NCBI GenBank assembly: GCA_947172415.1
Contig: OX359196.1
Location: 7,255,901-7,319,900, forward strand
Source of the DNA: Chondrosia reniformis
Taxonomy: Eukaryota; Porifera; Demospongiae; Chondrillida; Chondrillidae
Reading direction: 5' to 3'
DNA: 64,000 bases
Below, piece by piece: positions 35,801 through 48,000 of this stretch (the stretch's first letter is position 1; the number at the start of each line of letters is the position of its first letter). The notes under the pieces were generated by a model. It made no database searches and was not told the DNA's origin. It was given only the letters and a program-made list of their open reading frames with translations. A program made the translations under genes and the position numbers.

Positions 35801-36070
35801 AGCAAGGAGTATGATACCAGTACGCTTGGGGCTCCACTGTTTAGCTACAATATTGAAGAGAACAGGCTGGACCTTGTTGGGTGTGTTGTGGGAACTTGGA
35901 GGAAAAAGTGGACAGCTGGCATCAAAATGACTTCTTTTCTTGAAATTTTTGATACAAGAAAGCTCAGTGAAGGTGCTGATATATACATACAGCATATACA
36001 TGATTTGTATTTGACGATGTTCATAACAAAATTTGAGTTGAAAGGACTCATGGGACTGCACTCAAATTAA
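32854..36070 (+). CDS. Free-standing trypsin-fold-like (pseudoprotease) domain protein 1, five exons
   Basis: Exons 32854-32926, 33250-33376, 33921-34140, 35519-35696 and 35784-36070 join in frame (about 294 residues). No signal peptide is seen, so it is probably cytosolic. An N-terminal acidic stretch precedes INLESARS, which matches FDLESAKN in the first Ig receptor. The domain continues with RSTGFFYARNKKLYLMSVYY, YTLLEMDEKKL, then YDTSTLGAPLF and LVGCVVGTW. These recall the GxGF...LTAAHV, D.ALL and GSSGSPVF...LVG landmarks of trypsin-like peptidases, with the His, Asp and Ser positions replaced. Introns after LLER (phase 2), THTNE-type (phase 0) and before the LGAP exon (phase 1) match those of the receptor. 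The final residues after FDTRKLSE may instead be spliced to an unseen exon. Intron 3 carries a large TIR element. Confidence 0.68.
33600..33835 (-). repeat. Interspersed repeat family C, copy 2 (inverted)
   Basis: The reverse complement matches 4013-4240 over most of its length, including the GCCTATAGGGAACTAAACCT core and the GGGTGGAATTCCCAG part. It lies in intron 2 of the pseudoprotease gene. Confidence 0.6.
34228..35485. mobile_element. TIR element in intron 3, with nested repeat B
   Basis: The left end GCAGTGGCTAGAGT at 34228 is the exact reverse complement of the right end ACTCTAGCCACTGC at 35472-35485, and ACCGGTAA follows on both inner sides. Subterminal repeats (AAGCACCAGCTATACTT in both orientations, 35.26-35.47 kb) fit a non-autonomous DNA transposon. 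CAGTGG ends are common in hAT elements, but no clear 8-bp target duplication was found. No transposase is present. Confidence 0.6.
34540..35095 (+). repeat. Interspersed repeat family B, copy 1
   Basis: The core 34693-35075 is almost identical to 63575-63957; the flanks, with TATCGCGATA palindromes, are more diverged. It shares short segments with block A of the satellite field: TACCATCCAC, GATCGTTGGTAACG, and ATTGGTGAGCAC followed by ATGGCACCAACCGAT. The frames inside it are not convincing genes. Confidence 0.75.
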
Positions 36071-36633
36071 TTGACTGCTTTGTTGGGCCTATATATAGTC
36101 ATAATAGTAACAGTTTTGATCATTCAAAACTCCGTCGCTTGGATATATATATATAGAAACTATAATATATAATTATAATATGCCATACAATGCCAAATAA
36201 TATTTTAGTCTATATTTTCTTGTCTGTTTCTGTATAATACTGCAGATTTTTTTGCCCTATCATAAGTTTAAAATTAATATGATGCATGATCAAGACATAA
36301 TATGTATGCATACATATACATTTTTGCTCCTACAGATAACAGCTTTAAAGTTACATGCAATTTGGTGTGAACCTGGATTGGGATCCACTTAATATACCTG
36401 ACAGTTGTGTATTTTAATATGTAATTAAAACCATTTCTAGTATTTGAATCATCCATTCCATAATTATACTAGAGCAAAACTATTATCCACATTAGATCCT
36501 TCTGTGGCCAGACGCCCCCGTTAATATAATAATGTGTCGATGCATGTGAGAAAATCAAAGTGGACGGACACCTAAATGCTATAATAAGAGATTGAGCACC
36601 CTAACAGTCTATAGGACATTCCGGTATTCGGAA
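36071..36633 (+). other. Intergenic gap between pseudoprotease genes 1 and 2
   Basis: AT-rich, with no coding signal. It would hold the 3' UTR of gene 1 and the promoter of gene 2. Nothing specific is claimed. Confidence 0.4.
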
Positions 36634-38911
36634 ATGACTGCTCGAGATGATTTGAACGATGCGAAGGAACAACTAATTTTGGAAGAAGATGATACCTTTT
36701 ACCTAAATGTACCATCTGAAGCAGACGAAGGTAAGTCGCGGTGGTAATCTAAAGAAATAATAGCTAAGGGAACTTTAAACTCTCACCGCGGTGCGTGTAG
36801 GTAAGTTTGCGTATTAGTTAGTTTACCTATCTGCACCGCGGTGCGTAAAAGTCAGCAACCCCCATAAAGCAACTTAGCGATAAATAAGTATACTCGTGTA
36901 TGCATGGAGTGCCCTGAAGCGCGGCCTCATCGATAAACTGGTGTGGTCAACACTATAGTGTCGCTATGGGGATCCAAATTAACTTGTACTTTTTACAACC
37001 TCCTGACTGTATACAATACATGCTTAAAATTATCTTTTAAGGTATACGTTACATTAAACGCGTTGCGTTGTATACCTATATAAAAAAATGTATTGTAGAG
37101 CGACTCTTTCGATCGCTTGCCTTGTACCTATATATAGAGGCATGCATTCTTGATTCATTGTATATCTGACTGCAAGTTAGGCTGATCGAATACTGGTTTT
37201 ATTCAAGGTCTCCTAAATAAATGGAACCATCTCAACTCGTCGTGACGAAAGCGAATTAATAAACTAATAATAATATTAGGTAGCTTACACAGTCTATTAT
37301 TCGCTTGTCCTCCTACTGCACTCACAAAGTGATGAATAGATTACATCCTTCACAAATTTTGATTACTGCACCCTAGGCCCTAGAAGTATCATACCTATAG
37401 ACACATGCATTCATACATGCAGACAAGAACTCACGCCCCCAGGTACATGTATATGTGACATGCACTAATCATATTCTAAACTATCTTAGTTCAATGTGGT
37501 GTGCCAGATTTGGTGTGTGATTTGTATATATGCTGCTGTTTGTTTTAAACTTATTATCATGGTTTAAGTGTTGCTTTATATGTGTTTCTGTCATGTGCTA
37601 GTGTTACATTGGACCGGTACCCTTTTTTCTATGTCCTATAGCTAACGCCTTATGCATGGTGTTGTTGTGCACTGTAATATATATAATGATTGATTGATAT
37701 ATAGGTCAGCCCGACAGATGTATATTTTGTCCAACATTTTAGTTAGTCTCTTGGACGCCCTATTGAATAACACCCTACAAATTGAAGATAAAGGCTGATT
37801 TGACATTAAAGTAATTATATTAATAATAATATATAGATGACCCTACAATGGCTACTGGAGGTTCTGGACTTGTTCCTAATGCTGGATTTGGAAGTCTAGG
37901 GGTTACAATTGGTCTTGAATCAAGTAGGGTTCAAGGAGGTGTGAAACAATCGGTCCAGGCTCAGATTGATCGAGCTCTAGTTACCATAAAGAGGCGAGTA
38001 TTATATAGAGTGTTTCTATATTGAATTCAGAATATGTGCTAATGATAATCAGTATATCTTGCATATGTGTGTGTTTATGGTCTCGTATGTTGAAATGCAC
38101 AGTCGCTATGGTGAAGGAACTGCATTCTTTTTTGAAAAAGATGGAAAGATAGTGTTGTTGAGTCCTTATAAAGTCTTTCCTAAGAAACTTGACAAGGAGG
38201 CAGTATTGACTTACTATGAGAAAGGAAGAAAAAACAGCGTACCCATTGGAGATGTGCTGGAAGATGCTCCTCTAGTTATGAAGCTAGTTAATGGTAGAAC
38301 TACAGCAGGTAGGATTAACAATCCAGCATTGTTTGTAAATAAGAAAAAAATGATGAAGAAATGGAAAGACTTTAAACCCCTGCAGTTATCAAATCATCCT
38401 GATAATAGTCTTCCTAAAGAGTTACTTATTGGTGAAACTGGATTTACTGCACAGCTGGAGCGTTGCAATTCAAGAGGTAAATTGTAAACTATTACTATAA
38501 ACCCAAAAATAAAGTTTGTTTATTTGCATGTATAAAATAGCATGAAGGTAATAAAAGTCATTATCATCATGTATAATACTCCAGACCTCTGATAAACTGA
38601 TAATTTGCCCTTTTCTTCACACTATTTATAATACTATAGGTGAATTTCTACGATTTAAGAAGAGATATGAGTCCACATTACTTGGGTCTCCAATATTTGT
38701 CACAGAGGATGAATGCTTAATCCTGATTGGTTATGTATTAGGGAAATGGACTGGTGGTAAGTAATGCAATATGATGATCAATTAATTACAAATACACGAA
38801 ACTAAAATAAATGTTACGAAATTTTATTATGCAAAAATTAATTCTATAGACAGAGTTGCTGGAATCAAGATGAGTTCATTTCTTCTGGTTTATGAAGGTA
38901 TGATTGTATAA
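36634..38911 (+). CDS. Free-standing trypsin-fold-like (pseudoprotease) domain protein 2, five exons
   Basis: Exons 36634-36730, 37837-37993, 38103-38476, 38640-38756 and 38850-38911 join in frame (about 268 residues). An acidic N-terminus (LILEEDDTFYLNVP) leads to IGLESSR and then RYGEGTAFFFEKDGKIVLLS, a GxGTAFF.. strand pair like that opening trypsin-type folds. The usual AAH is replaced by SPYK. The late exon has RYESTLLGSPIFVTEDE and LILIGYVLGKW, then VAGIKMSSFL in the last exon. Intron 2 has no GT donor at the required phase; it appears to be a GC-AG intron (AG|GCGAGT at 37993/37994), as in the next gene. The phase 0 intron seen in gene 1 and the receptor is missing here, and an extra one precedes VAGIK. 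The last exon runs five codons past a possible donor to a stop. Confidence 0.68.
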
Positions 38912-39897
38912 AAGTAGTAGTATATATACATATATTATGTAACTATGTATAATATTTACTTTTGACTGTAGGAACATGACCCATGCATGCAGTCTTGATT
39001 ATAGATCCCGATATATATCACATGAATCATCAGAGTTATATTTAGACTATTCTAGTTGCAGCTTCTGATATGGCTGTAAACCCTTTCTCCTATATAGTTC
39101 AGCCAAACTATATATACTTATAGTTTATTGTCAATCACAGTAATTTGGTTAAAGTATATTCCTATAGTAGTACACAGAACATCCATACATGCCATCAATG
39201 ATCATAAGTGGGAAGTGAGTTGAATGCAGTGATTCAGAAGTAGACATATTATGCGTATATAGCAAGGGTATAAAGGAATAAGGAGTGCTTGTTGCGAGCA
39301 TTATGAGAATAAAGTCTATTGAACGTCAGCAACATGAATTTACTAATTCTGGACATTTTCAACCTGGATGTCTTCATCAGCAATATATGCTGACACTCAA
39401 TAAGACCTTATTCTCATAGCAAGGGTATGAATGATTATACATTGAAAATGGTTTGCTCATGCATTATCATGTGACTACAGAAGTGATGTATATAATACAT
39501 ACACATGCATTGCTTCCATGCTTATAAGGCATATATATCATCCCTACATCAGCAGCTGTTTCTATGACCAAGGATCAGAAAGCAAGCGGTGGTCTCTCTG
39601 CTATAGAGTTCAGCACTATAAAATGTACTGACATTTTAGCTAGCACGTAATATCGATTAATTTTAATGCGAGAGCTATATAGCCCGATAGTATTGTAATA
39701 CAGGGAGGGCAAATGCACACTAGGTTTAACTTCATTTCTCTGCAAAATGTTATATAGTTAGAGATATGTATTGCTTTCATGTATATGTAGCAAAAAATCT
39801 TTAATAGGGTCTACTTTAATATTTAAGACCTCCGCCCAGATCGACACTTCCAATCAATAACTCTATAGCGGATTCTCAGTTTCATACATCAACGAAG
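38912..39897 (+). other. Intergenic gap with a MITE-like hairpin
   Basis: No gene. It contains the inverted-repeat element at 39272-39416 described separately; the remainder is AT-rich. The last 100 bases before 39898 are likely promoter and leader. Confidence 0.5.
39272..39416. mobile_element. MITE-like hairpin with flanking 12-bp direct repeat
   Basis: Arms ATGAGAATAAAGTCTATTGA (from 39303) and, inverted, TCAATAAGACCTTATTCTCAT (to 39416) are imperfect inverted repeats that extend through GTCAGCA. TAGCAAGGGTAT occurs at 39260-39271 and 39417-39428. The right copy abuts the right arm, but the left copy lies ~30 bp outside the left arm, so the true left border is uncertain. Confidence 0.5.
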
Positions 39898-41500
39898 ATG
39901 GCTGCTCAGGATTGCTCGAAAGAACAACTGGTTTTGAAAGAAGACAATACCTTTTATCTAAATGTACCAGGTGAAGGTTAGTTGATGGTAATCTACCTTT
40001 GGTAGATCATTACTAAGGAAACGTACACTGAGCTGCCTGACGCTATAGAAGTGTACCGTTGCTAGGTACATTTTACTAAGGCCACGCCAACCGCGTGTAG
40101 CACTATACAGAAAAGTAAATTAGAGAGAAAATAAAAATATTATTATCCATAATCGTAGGTGCAAGTGGCCCGGTGGCTGAAGCGCTTGTCTTCGGTTTTG
40201 AAGGAAGCGGTGTGAAAATATCGGTTCAGGCTCAGATTAATCGAGCTCTAGTTACCATAAAGAGGCGAGTATTAGAGTGTTTCTATATTGAATTCAGAAT
40301 ATGTGCTATTGATAATCAGTATATCTTGCATATGTGTGTGTTTATGTTGAAATGCACAGTGGCTATGGTGAAGGAACTGCATTCTTTTTTGAAAAAGATG
40401 GAAAGATAGTGTTGTTGAGTCCTTATAAAGTCTTTCCTGAGAAACTTGACAAGGAGGCAGTATTGACTTACTATGAGAAAGGGAATAAAATCAGTGTACC
40501 CATTAGAGATGTGCTGGAAGATGATCCTCTGAAGCTTGTTGCTGCTAAAACTACAGCTGGTACTCTTATGATTCCAGCATTGTTTGTAAATAAGGAAATT
40601 ATGATGAAGAATTGGAAAGACTTTAAACCCCTGCAGCTATCAAGTTATCCTGATAATAGTCTTCCTAATTATTTACTTATTGCTGAAGGTGGATATGCTC
40701 CACAGTGGGAGCGTTGCAATTCAAAAGGTGAATTATGAAACTTATACTAACGCGTGATGTCCATTCATTTAAAAGGATTATGAAAATAAAGCCTTTTTCA
40801 CCATACTAATAATAATAATTTAATTATACATACCTCATGCTCTGATAAGACAAGTAGTTCAAATACAATCATTGACCAACTTTTCCATTCCTTAAATTAA
40901 AATTCTTCATTCCCTTAGGTGAATTTCTACGATTTAAGAAGAGGTATGAGTCCTCAATAATTGGGTCTCCAATATTTGTCACAGAGGATGAACGTTTAAT
41001 CCTGATTGGTTTTGTAATAGGGCAATGGACTGGCGGTAAGTAATCTGTACAATTTCTATATTATTATTATTATATTATTATTATTATATTATTATTATTA
41101 TTATTATTAGAGTGCCCATGCATACAATGAATGTATAAAATGCAAACCAAAAGTGGTTAAAGGGCACAGGGCTATACCTGGACACGTATAAACCATCGCC
41201 ACTTAAGGCTACCAGGCCGTCCGCCCAGGTACATAGCCTGACCTATATTGAATGTGTTGTGTGAAGTACAAAATATATAATTGTCCTGATATGTTACCAT
41301 ATACCATATTTAACTGTACACACCACAAACATGAATGCTGTTAATTCTGATCTTTAGCATAATATATGAACTGCTTGATGATTAAACTGAAATAAATGTA
41401 TTTCATTCTAGACAAAGTTGCTGGAATCAAGATGAGTTCATTTCTAGAGGTTTATGAATTTGGAAGAATGGATGAAGGTATGGTATACGAAACTGTATGA
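39898..41500 (+). CDS. Free-standing trypsin-fold-like (pseudoprotease) domain protein 3, five exons
   Basis: Exons 39898-39976, 40159-40264, 40360-40727, 40919-41035 and 41412-41500 join in frame (about 252 residues). It is a close paralog of the previous gene: EDNTFYLNVPGE at the N-terminus, VQAQINRALVTIKR, then GYGEGTAFFFEKDGKIVLLS, a long middle exon, and RYESSIIGSPIFVTEDE with LILIGFVIGQW. The second intron again needs a GC donor (AG|GCGAGT at 40264/40265). Exon 2 is shorter than in gene 2. The last exon either reads to the TGA at 41498-41500 or splices at 41482 to a short exon near 41752. No signal peptide, so probably intracellular. The catalytic His, Asp and Ser positions expected for an active peptidase are not occupied. 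Confidence 0.68.
41050..41250. repeat. Repeat family D, copy 1: (ATT)n plus conserved ~130-bp segment
   Basis: An (ATT)n run is followed by AGAGTGCCCATGCAT, GGGCACAGGGCTATACCTGG and CACTTAAGGCTACCAGGCCG. The same segment occurs at 61170-61310. The simple tail next to a fixed sequence resembles the 3' end of a LINE read from the other strand, as at 14.7 kb. Lies in the last intron of pseudoprotease gene 3. Confidence 0.6.
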
Positions 41501-42098
41501 AATCTGAGTAGCAGTTTGTACGTCAATCATAAATTACTCATTCACTTCCATTGAGTTTAATAACTAATCAGGTTTTACAATGTACACACTCTCCTCGACC
41601 CCAAATGGCATGTTTGTATACACCTAGCTGCCAGTGACCTTCAAACCTTCATGCACATGTGTTGGGCTATTCTTTTTCAGTCATTGTTAATACTTTACGT
41701 TTTTGTTATTATCATTATTTTGTATATATATTTTTACTTTTTGACCCCAGACAAAGGAATCCATGTATTCAAGCTGTGAAGATGTAGAATTATTCACTTT
41801 AGAATCTTTAATTAAATGTTATTTCCATTTTGTTTGTAGTTTCTACCTTTCCTCATAGTTTAACAAAACTATTGTTTAGTTTACTGTTTTTCTAAAATTT
41901 AGTAAAAACTTTTATCCTATAGTACTTAGACAGTAGGACAGAAAACACCCACGCAATCAATGAAGTGAACGGAAGCGAGTCACGTGTTTGGAAAACGCAG
42001 TAGAGTAAACGTGAGTGTACGAACCATACAAAGAGGAGATCGAATTTTAGAGTGAAGTCTCGTTTTGCGAATTCTTTGATTGGTATTAGCCGTTCAGT
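41501..42098 (+). other. Intergenic gap before GAB-like gene 2
   Basis: Contains a possible extra short terminal exon of the upstream gene at about 41752-41780 and otherwise no coding signal. GTCACGTG at 41979-41986 includes a CACGTG E-box about 120 bases before the adaptor's ATG. Its role as a control site is a guess. Confidence 0.35.
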
Positions 42099-45000
42099 AT
42101 GGGAGGAGGGAAAATGGTTAAAGAAGGCGCTCTTATCAAGTCCCCTCCGCTGCAAAGCAAAGGAGTCAAGGTAGGCGTGTGCGAATGAATGTTATCGGCA
42201 GTGACTAGATATTATTCGACCAGAAGAGATCATGAGCGCCTTTGATTTGTCCATCATTCCTACACTCGTAGACAAAATGCATTTCGAGACGTAACTTAGT
42301 CTCTCTGAGTGTGCTATATTTCTTTGATTTACTTGGTACGGAGACCCGTCTCTTCAGCAGCATCGTCTAGCAATTTCGTAATGACCCCAACTGGTGGTGC
42401 CGAATCATGGGGCGCTGCTTGCGTTCGAATGGTGGGGGATGGGGAACATACAACGGTCTACGGTTGGTTAGCTATATCTTTGCGTAGTAAAGCCGTTGTT
42501 TCAACTGGACCAGCGGTACATGTCCTTACTGCTCTAATGAGCATAATATTAGAGGTTAACTGATGGCGCATGTATTCGGAAATTTATAAGTCAAAGCTAA
42601 ATATTACCAATCTGTTAACGATCATATCGTCAATGATTCCGAATTTGTCCTTTGTAGCCCATGCCTGTCATGTAAGGTAATCTAAATTATTTAACATATA
42701 TACACAAACCTGCTAATGGAGGAGTTGTTTATTCAATCTCTGACTATATTTGTTACCTGGACACCAGTGGTCAACCTTGAAAATGAAGACTTCAATCGCG
42801 CATATTCACTTTTGATTTGTCTGTTTATGGTGTTCAACAAATGCTTTGTCTCTGTTAGTTGGCCAACTATAAATACGTGTGCTAAAAGAGGAAAGTCTGT
42901 AATATAAACATGTACAGCAAGCATCTCCAATGCATTATACCACACATGTTGCAAGGGATAGGTGGATGGATGGATTGATATCATTCTTATGCATAACAAC
43001 TACTATATAGTTAGTATAATATATTTGTTTCTCTTCTAGGAAATTGTAATTATGTATAGCTCTTTAACTCTACTATTCAACCATTAGGAGTAGTTCTGTG
43101 TAATATTATGTAATATTATGTAGTAGTTTTCTTTGTTTTTTTGTTAAATTCAAGCTAGTCTTTATAAAAAGCTATAACTTTTTTAGCTTCTACTGTCACA
43201 GGTCTGAAGAGTATTAGTACATTGTGCTTCTTATGCAAGGGTACTTGGCATGTCTGCCAGCCAATCATCAATGCTGCCACAATGGGTCATTGTCCATGTG
43301 TTTGGGGAGCCAAACTCAAGTGATTGGCTCTTCTGTATAATGAGCTCCTGTGAAGTTGTCACATGCTTAAAGAAGCCAAGGGTAGTTTTGTAATCAGAGG
43401 TTATCTTATTTTTGTTGATACAAGCCTTGGAGCTGTAGCACAGACAAGCCTTGGAGCTGTGGCACAGACGATATTTTCCCTGGACATTCAGAGTTAGCCC
43501 ATCAAGGTCCTGGGATGGCCACTTACTGAATGTATTTGGAACAGATAACCCTATGTATTGGTAGTGTTATATGAACAGAAAGAACCCCTTTCATATCAGT
43601 TTCTGTTATGACCTCATCAACTGACTGTCTGTGTCAGTTTACCTGGTCAGGCCAGGGACTCCTTTGCTCTGTACTGTATGTGGGAGAAGGGAAAATATGA
43701 ATGGATTTATATTTCCCTACCTAGTAATAGTGAAAGGTGAACCTTTATATATTATGTATACCAAGGAATTGGATTACAGGGATTCCCTGTAATTATATTA
43801 AAATTGAGTTTATATAGTGATTAAAGTTTCCTCCTTATTGTGATATATTCCAGATAACCACTATTCAATCTTTGTCAGTTAAGATTGTTAGAGATTTCCT
43901 GAAGGTGTATTAGTTGCTAATCAATCCTTAGGCTATCTCTCTAATCAATCTCTTTATATTGCCTTGCTCTTTATATTGCCATCACATTAAATTTCCCAAA
44001 TTTATTTTATAATGAGAAAACATGCATCAAAGGATAGGCAAATGATGAATAAAGTACATTTTAAATAGGAAACATTACAATTTCAATCTATATACACTAA
44101 GACCAATTTGCCTGATAAGTGGAGGAGGCTCCTTGAAATATCTATTGCACAGTCGTTCCTTGTTTGAGTTTTAATGGTTTTAGTTCTTGTTGTTTACACC
44201 CTATATGGATGTGATATGTAATTCTTGCTAAATGGAGTGCGGTTCAATGTTTTCAATTTCAGTCAAGCTGATGCAGATGATATGCGCTATGGAGTTTGTT
44301 TATTACTTTGCAGCTATAACTTCTCTTTTCTATTTCATCACTGTTGTGTATTTGTTGTGTCAGTTAGTTGAATGTAGCATGAATGTGAATGTAGGAAATT
44401 GACCTATACTGTGTTTGCAATTATATGGTATATATACAATGCCTTGTATATAATACGTACAATGGTATGCATGTACATATATATGTACTTGAAGGAAATC
44501 AATTGTATACTTTCTTCACCTAATTGACAGAATTCCCATTTTATAAGGATTTCTTCTCACTGTAGTATTAGAGAGGTACTTTGGTACGGGGTGCTTTGGT
44601 ACTGAAGCATTTCTTCTCGCTGTAGTATTAGAGAGGTACTTTGGTACTGAAGCATTTCTTCTCACTGTAGTATTAGAGAGGTACTTTGGTGTTGAAGCAT
44701 TTCTTCTTGCTGTAGTATTAGAGAGGTACTTTGGTACTGAAGCATTTCTTCTAGCTGTAGAATTAGAGAGGTACTTTGGTACTGAAGCATTTCTTCTAGC
44801 TGTAGAATTAGAGAGGTACTTTGGTACTGAAGCATTTCCCTTTGAGTTTGACTTTGTGTTAGCCGTACTATATTCTTTCTGGGGAAACCCCTAATTATCA
44901 TCTGTTTATAACATTGTGTGCCTCCCCATAGTTACACTTGGTTGATCCATGCTGTTTCTACTGCAAACAGACAAGTTCCTATATAATTATTGCATAATTT

Positions 45001-48000
45001 CAGGCCATCATCAATGCAATGTTACACATATGACCAGCCCAATTTGGTAGATATTTCCTAGCATGTTACTATCAGTGTACCATTGACTCAGAGTTGATTT
45101 ACCATTAATATAATAATATTGTCCTGCAATACTATAACAACCATTGGCCAACCTGTATTTGAATACCAGAAATTCTTTCACTATTGTGTGAATGAGTTAA
45201 TAAATATTAAAATAGCTATGTGCTCTCAGGTAGTGTGTTTGGGTTGTTTAAATGCATTTTTTTTGTTTCATTTTCTTCCTTTGGTGTGTGGGAACCTGAG
45301 GATGATGAATATACTACAAAAGGTATATTTTGGTTTCATTTTGTCTGCAACCCTTAGTTACAAAGGGGAGTTAATGGATTCCTAGCTACTCATTGCCAGC
45401 AAAGCAAGATAAGAAACATTGTCTAGTTTGTTGTAGAATGATTGGTTGCTAGGAACACCCTCTGGAGACTTCCCCAAGGAGTGTGATCTGTTTGCCAGCT
45501 CAGATCTTCAAGTGGCTTCTAGCTATGTTTCCACTCTCTTTCTTGAAATCAAGTCTATGATATCATCTCTGGTCATTTAGTGGATAAATCCCTATTTGTA
45601 CTCTTTTCTGTACAAGATATATTGAAAGATTCTAATTGCCAAGTGTGCATTCCTTGTTGGTCTACCTGTGTATACATACATGTACCTGTATGTTGTTTGT
45701 AGTTCTTGTTTACACAACAACAAACAGCTGGTGTGAATTGTCTGGTACATGAGGTTGATTGTAGGTATTTAATTGCTATTTGTTTATGTATTCCCAACTT
45801 GCCTCTCTTTGCAGAAGTGGCACAAGAGATACTTCATTCTGAGATCCACAAAGATGCTGGACTACTACAAGTCAGAGAAAGAGAAGGATGGACTACCAAA
45901 GGGACAGATAAACCTGGAGGATTGCATCTCTGTCAATGCAGGTCTCTCCCACAAGAAATATGATTTTGTGTTCAACATTGAACTGAAGGAGAGAAATTAC
46001 TATCTAGTGGCGGAGAACAAAAAGGATATGGATGACTGGGTTAAGACATTATGCGAACTATGTGTCTTCTCCCACGGAGGCCAAGCTAAAGGTGAGCCTG
46101 TAGCAGCTGTCCTGTGATATAGTCTGTCAGTAGTCATATCTTTACGCTGTTGTCACTATCTCTTCCAGATCAGCACTTGGATGGAACAAGGACACTACCA
46201 GCACGAATGTCACACCGGGATCGCTATGAGGGATCCAGAGAGGCCGCTGAGAACCTGTACATTGCACAACAAATGCAAAAGAATGTCAAGCAGCAGCTTC
46301 GTCAAGAGAAGGTGGAGGTCAAGTCTGGCACACCGCTGAGTCAGGCCTTCATCCAGAAAGGAATTGGTGGCTCACCCAGTGACCTGTATGACGCCAGTCA
46401 AATTAGGAAGCGATCTCAATCTAATATAGTGTCTTCAAGTGAAGGTGTAGAGAGAAGCTCCCTTCAACACACTATGAGTGATGTTATTCAAAAAGGGTCC
46501 TTATCCTCAGCTACACCCATCTTACCTGGGTTAGCCCCTAGCGAAGCTGTAGCTGCCAATCCTGTGTACACTACATCGCAATCTTTCAACCCTCTTTATA
46601 CTTCACCACCATCTCCTAATCCTCTGTACAGGACCCCGCCTTCCATGAATCCACTGTACAATACACCACTGCCCCAACCTTCACCTGGAGCCAATCCGTT
46701 CTACAATACACCACCGCCCCAACCTTCACCTGGAGCCAATCCGCTCTACAATACACCACCTCCCCAACCTTCACTTGGAGCCAATCCGCTCTACAATACA
46801 CCACTGCCCCAACCTTCGCTTGGAGCCAATCCGCTGTACAATACACCACCTCCCCAACCTTCACTTGGAGCCAATCCGCTCTACAATACACCACTGCCCC
46901 AACCTTCGCTTGGAGCCAATCCGCTGTACAACACGCCTGCCAGACCTCAGCCCCTCCCTGGTCCCCTTTGTAACACTCCCCCAACACACGGGCGGGATGA
47001 CCATTACAAGCACCCATCCTCACTGCCCTCCACTGCAGCCTCTCCTACCTATAAGACCCCACCCCTTGGGAATCACGAGGGGCAGCCCCCTGGAAGGTAT
47101 AGCCATCCTAGACCTCAAGCAGGGGTCAGCAGTGGGGAATCCCCCAGTGGAAAGATACTTAAAAGGAAGGCCTCACACAGGAGTGCCTTGTTACAAGATA
47201 ACCCACCAGAAACAGAATTTTCTGTCAGTAGCGTGCCACAGGTCCCTCCTCGTCCTACTCTCTCTTCCAGTGGATCTGAAGAACATGTAAGGACAGCCTC
47301 TGAGACAAGCGACCCACCCAGTACACCTCCAGTTCCAAAGCCAAGGCCAGAGCAACAAAGACAAGTGACTCCTTTAGAAGAGGAAGAAGAAGACGATGTA
47401 CCTCCACCTATTGACAGGTCAACTAAGCCTCCCTTGACAACTACACAAGTATCTATGACTGATAGTAGCGATGAAGAAGTGGATGGTGAAGAAGTAGATG
47501 ATGAAGTAGACGATTTTTCTATTCCTACAGATTCTGGAGAATCTGTTCATTATGTAAAACTGGTTCACCGTGACAGTCCACTTGATGAGGCACCTAAGCC
47601 TGTGCCAAAACCAAGAAAAAACATTTTAAAATCAGCTTCCGAAGTGCCCACTGAATACACCATGATTGACAAGGAGAAAACAAAGGAGCTTCATAGGAAG
47701 CTGAGCCATCCAACGCAAGGGACAGCCTCCGAAGGATCGGAGGAGGAGGGGCCTAAGGTGGGTGACATTGGGCAAGACAAGGTCCGATATGCCAACATCA
47801 CCAAAGACGGAGAACCAGATGATGAGGCTGAACCTCATCAGTATGTCCTCATGAAGGTAAGTCTACAAGTGAATTGGATACCTCAAATCCATGCTGGAGT
47901 TAAGTGATATCTCTAACATAGGGGTATAATTATCTATATCTCCAGCGGCCATTTTATAATGCTCAACAAATCTGCAGTGGTAGGCTAAATGAAAGTGTCA

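Noticed and set aside
44662..44901. Minus-strand frame of repeated EMLQYQSTSLILQ units
   Set aside because: Created by the 45-bp intronic minisatellite.
46616..47023. Minus-strand 135-codon frame opposite adaptor 2
   Set aside because: Antisense shadow of the 60-bp coding repeat.
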